Assembly: GCA_043228905.1 (NCBI GenBank) | Contig: JBHGNT010000003.1 | Span: forward strand, 12,586,001 to 12,650,000 | Origin: Azolla caroliniana | Taxonomy: Eukaryota; Polypodiophyta | Length of the DNA stretch: 64,000 nt | Direction: 5' to 3' | Shown: piece after piece, positions 62,001 through 64,000 of the stretch | How the letters are laid out: every line of letters begins with the position of its first letter | Numbering within the stretch: the first letter of the stretch is position 1 | Program-made: the position numbers and the translations under genes | The notes under the pieces: model-generated | The model's input: only the letters and a program-made list of their open reading frames with translations | Told to the model about the DNA's origin: nothing | Databases searched by the model: none

Positions 62001-62672
62001 CTCCAAATGTCTTCCGACCAATTTGGCTGGCCCAATGTGTTCTTTATCTAACATCCGACTTCCGGCTGGATGGTGCGTATCTCATCCGGTGTTCTCTTCC
62101 AGTCAACTAGGAGGATGATCCCATCTTCTCCGTCTCCCAATCAGCAATAGCGTTTTCTGCCATGAAGACTATGTACCGGATCCTGATGACCTGGTTCTAC
62201 TTCTCAGGGGGGCGTTCTACTTCTTAAAGGGTGTCTCTTCCCTTGGTTATGATTAGTCGGCTCTGCATCGTTCTCTTTTGTTGGCTTCTCATCCGAGTTC
62301 GATTTGGATCCTTGTCAATGTCCGTCTTCCGGATGCCCTTTCGGATGGTCCGGCTCCTTGTCTGGATCTGGCCTCCAAATGTTCTCCGATCGATTTGACT
62401 GGCCCAATGTGTTCTGGAGCTAATATTTGACTTCCGGCTGGATGGTGCATATCTCATCTAACTGTTCTCTTCTGGTCAACGAGGAGGATGATCTCATCTT
62501 CTCTGTCTCCTAATTGGCAATAGCCTTTTCTTCCATGAAGACTATGTACCGGGTCCTGATGACCTAGTTCTGCTTCTCAAGGGTGTATCTGCTGCCTTGG
62601 TTTTGATTAGTCAGCTCTGCATCGTTCTCTTTTGCTGGTTTGTCATCTGAGTCTGATTTAGATCCTTGTCCA
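56050..62672 (-). repeat. Tandem array of about 19 units, period near 350 bp, from copia linker
   Basis: The word CCATGAAGACTATGTA marks each unit; copies start near 56372, 56528, 56878, 57229, 57581, 57933, 58230, 58577, 58907, 59258, 59610, 59961, 60313, 60739, 61079, 61440, 61790, 62161 and 62533. Most spacings are 350-352 bases; outliers are 156, 297, 330, 426 and several of 361-372. On the minus strand each unit reads RTRYIVFMEEK, LTGREQ, EEHIGPAKSVGGHLEARSRQ, GSESDSDEEPAKEN and GRRYPLRSRT, homologous to the segment between integrase and RT of A (RSRDIIFMEDK to RRYPLRERR). Because 350 is not a multiple of three, the frame breaks at each junction, so it cannot encode a repeat protein. Confidence 0.93.
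60543..60668. other. Unrelated 126-bp segment replacing part of one array unit
   Basis: The unit between 60313 and 60739 is 426 bases long because CTTCAGCTAACAT...TCATCCGGTTG is replaced by TGTTGAGGGATGGGGGG ... GAGGAAAACTAGTG. It starts like an LTR and is GA-rich at the end, but has no CA end or duplication that I can set. Confidence 0.55.
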
Positions 62673-62689
62673 TGACACATCCTTGCCCG

Positions 62690-63390
62690 TCCTCACCCTC
62701 TATGGGATATCACCATCTAAAGGAATTGAGGGAGACTTGGTTATTACATACGCCGTCGTCATCAATGCTTCTAACCAAAAGGTTTTTGACAACCTAGCAT
62801 GTACCAACATACATCGAACCCTTTCCATTACGGTCTGGTCCTTTCCATTATGGTCTGGTTCATCCTTTCGGCCATTCCGTTTAGTTTCGGAGTCTTCAAC
62901 ACTTTATACTCTAGCTGGATACCTTATGATCAGTAGTATTCTTCAAACTCCCCTTTGTACTCTCCTCCATTTTCCATCCAGACGGCCTTCAGCTTTTGTC
63001 CGAATTCCCTTTCTTCCCTCACCTGGAACTCTTTGAAGACGGACAAGACCTGGTCCATTATCTTTAGCATGAAAGCCCATAATACAACTTCTGGCTATAA
63101 TAATCTATGAAGGTAACAAAGTAAAGTATTGTGCACCAACATGTGATTTTGCATCTACATACCATACATCATTGTGCACGGAGGCCTAGGGCAGAAGGTG
63201 GCCCTATTCTGCTTTCTCGCTAGGTAGTCAACACATTTTGTCCAGATGCACATTCTTCACCTTCGGCATGAGTTCTTTTACAGCTAGCATCTACGTGCCC
63301 TTCTTACTCATGTGGCACAACCTCTTATGCTAGAGCTCGATGGCTATGTCGGCCGCCACATTTGCCTCATTCCAGCTCAGCCATGCATGC
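62690..63390 (-). pseudogene. Copia H integrase remnant
   Basis: Minus-strand pieces: HHCC finger (HKRLCHMSKKG, with the preceding Trp codon now a stop) near 63325, core and ELNGMAERMNQTIMER-like motif near 62850-62900 with a short duplication (CCTTTCCATTA.GGTCTGGT twice), and SPSIPLDGDIP near 62700. Stops and frameshifts throughout. Sequence from TGKDVS to the linker is missing at the array border. Confidence 0.75.
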
Positions 63391-63391
63391 A

Positions 63392-64000
63392 TCACATATA
63401 ATGTATTTTGCTTCCGGCATGAGCCACAATTAGGTTTCCCTTGCAGAATTTCCATGTGCCATTTCGGAAGTTACCATTGTTACCTTCATCATCTAGCCAT
63501 CCGGTTGATATCAAATTTAGGCTGATATTTGGAACATGGCGCACATCTTTTAGCATCATTTTGCAGTCTGTTGAGGTTAGCAAACATACATTTCCGATTC
63601 TGATGATCTTGCATGCATTGTCATTTCCCATCTTCACATAGTCGTAATCTTTGGCCGTGTAGGATGAGAAGCATTCTCTGTTGGGGATCAGGTGAAACGA
63701 CGCACCAGAATCGACCATCCATGACGATTCATCACCAACGAGATTTACTTCATTCTGTTCAGTAATGAACAACAACTCCTCTTCACTCATGGCGATGGCT
63801 GACGTGATCTTGCCATCTGAAATCTTTTTCGGCTCAACACCTTTGTTTTTCTGGTAATGTTGATAATTCTTCTAGAAGTGTCCCAACTGCCCATAGTAGA
63901 AGCATGTGAGCTTTCCCTTCGATTTCGACCCCGGCTTGGACCTATCCCTGTTCTGCGGACTTCTCTACCTGCCACTTCCTTTATTGGAGTCACCTTTTGT
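63392..64000 (-). pseudogene. Copia H Gag end and protease
   Basis: Open frame at 63392-63790 with the protease motif MVDSGASFHLIPN, YVKMGNDNACKIIRIGNVCL and DVRHVPNISLNLISTG, typical of copia PR and the pre-integrase region. Upstream (63800-64000) is a damaged CCHC knuckle in which the second and last Cys are Tyr and a stop interrupts (CFYYGQLGHF). It continues beyond the right edge. Confidence 0.85.

Larger units (their letters stand above)
55982..64000 (-). mobile_element. Copia H: decayed Tork-like element with expanded linker
   Basis: A minus-strand copia of the A/E type running in from the right edge: Gag knuckle, protease and integrase (62690-64000), then a tandem array derived from the integrase-RT linker (about 56050-62672), then the first residues of RT (LLPPPLDFQNK, 55990-56050), where it is cut by the F2 LTR. 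No LTR of H is visible. Confidence 0.85.

Noticed and set aside
56050-62672. CRISPR-like array
   Set aside because: The units are about 350 bases, derive from copia pol, have no short repeat/spacer alternation and no cas genes; the host is a plant.
56050-62672. A gene for a repetitive protein
   Set aside because: The 350-base period shifts the frame at each junction and stops occur in every unit.

Overview
This window is retrotransposon-packed nuclear DNA of a land plant. It holds Ty1/copia elements of the Tork type primed by initiator tRNA-Met, a chromodomain Ty3/gypsy element, a Tat/Athila-like Ty3/gypsy giant, a BED-finger hAT transposase remnant and a PLS-type pentatricopeptide-repeat (PPR) pseudogene. 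No single-copy host gene looks intact. The PPR wording reminds me of seedless vascular plants, but that is only an impression.

Layout. 1-4184: 5' half of a minus-strand copia element (copia-1) whose gag-pol frame stays open to the window edge. 4185-11885: remnant of a minus-strand hAT transposase gene, split inside its BED zinc finger by a complete chromovirus (B, 5843-11777) with intact gag and pol, LTRs that I read as identical, and a perfect ATGCA duplication. 11886-13789: PPR pseudogene, AT-rich DNA and a CTT microsatellite. 13790-17525: 3' ends of several dead copia elements (J plus; K, L and C minus) and AC/TG microsatellites. 17668-40740: one very large minus-strand Ty3/gypsy element (I), interrupted by two complete copia elements, D (19219-25083, TSD GGGGG) and E (25149-30877, TSD GTTGA). 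40785-49995: dead plus-strand copia F1, interrupted by the complete, apparently intact copia A (43615-48952, TSD TTTGT). 50005-55981: dead plus-strand copia F2, interrupted by a damaged chromovirus G (51394-55720), which itself holds a solo LTR (53355-53753, TSD GGGAT). 55982-64000: dead minus-strand copia H, whose integrase-RT linker has become an array of about 19 units with a 350-bp period.

Most interesting points. (1) Chromovirus B has no tRNA primer site. Its primer-binding site is an 11-nt perfect complement of the predicted 5' end of its own RNA, the Tf1-type self-priming arrangement, and copy G carries an inverted U3/PBS junction that fits such priming. (2) B joins gag and pol through a likely -1 frameshift at G_TTA_AAC just before the gag stop. 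(3) Element I carries a second aspartic-protease-like domain after its integrase, in the same frame, followed by about 900 codons of accessory frame broken by only a few stops. (4) The copia integrase-RT linker is prone to tandem amplification: an exact 365-bp duplication in E and about 19 copies in H.

How the parts work together. Each autonomous element supplies Gag (particle), protease, integrase and RT-RNase H from one RNA made from its 5' LTR. The window records successive insertion: hosts such as I, F1, F2 and the hAT gene are oldest, and A and B are youngest. All element limits, TSDs and motifs were read by eye; no alignment or database search was possible.
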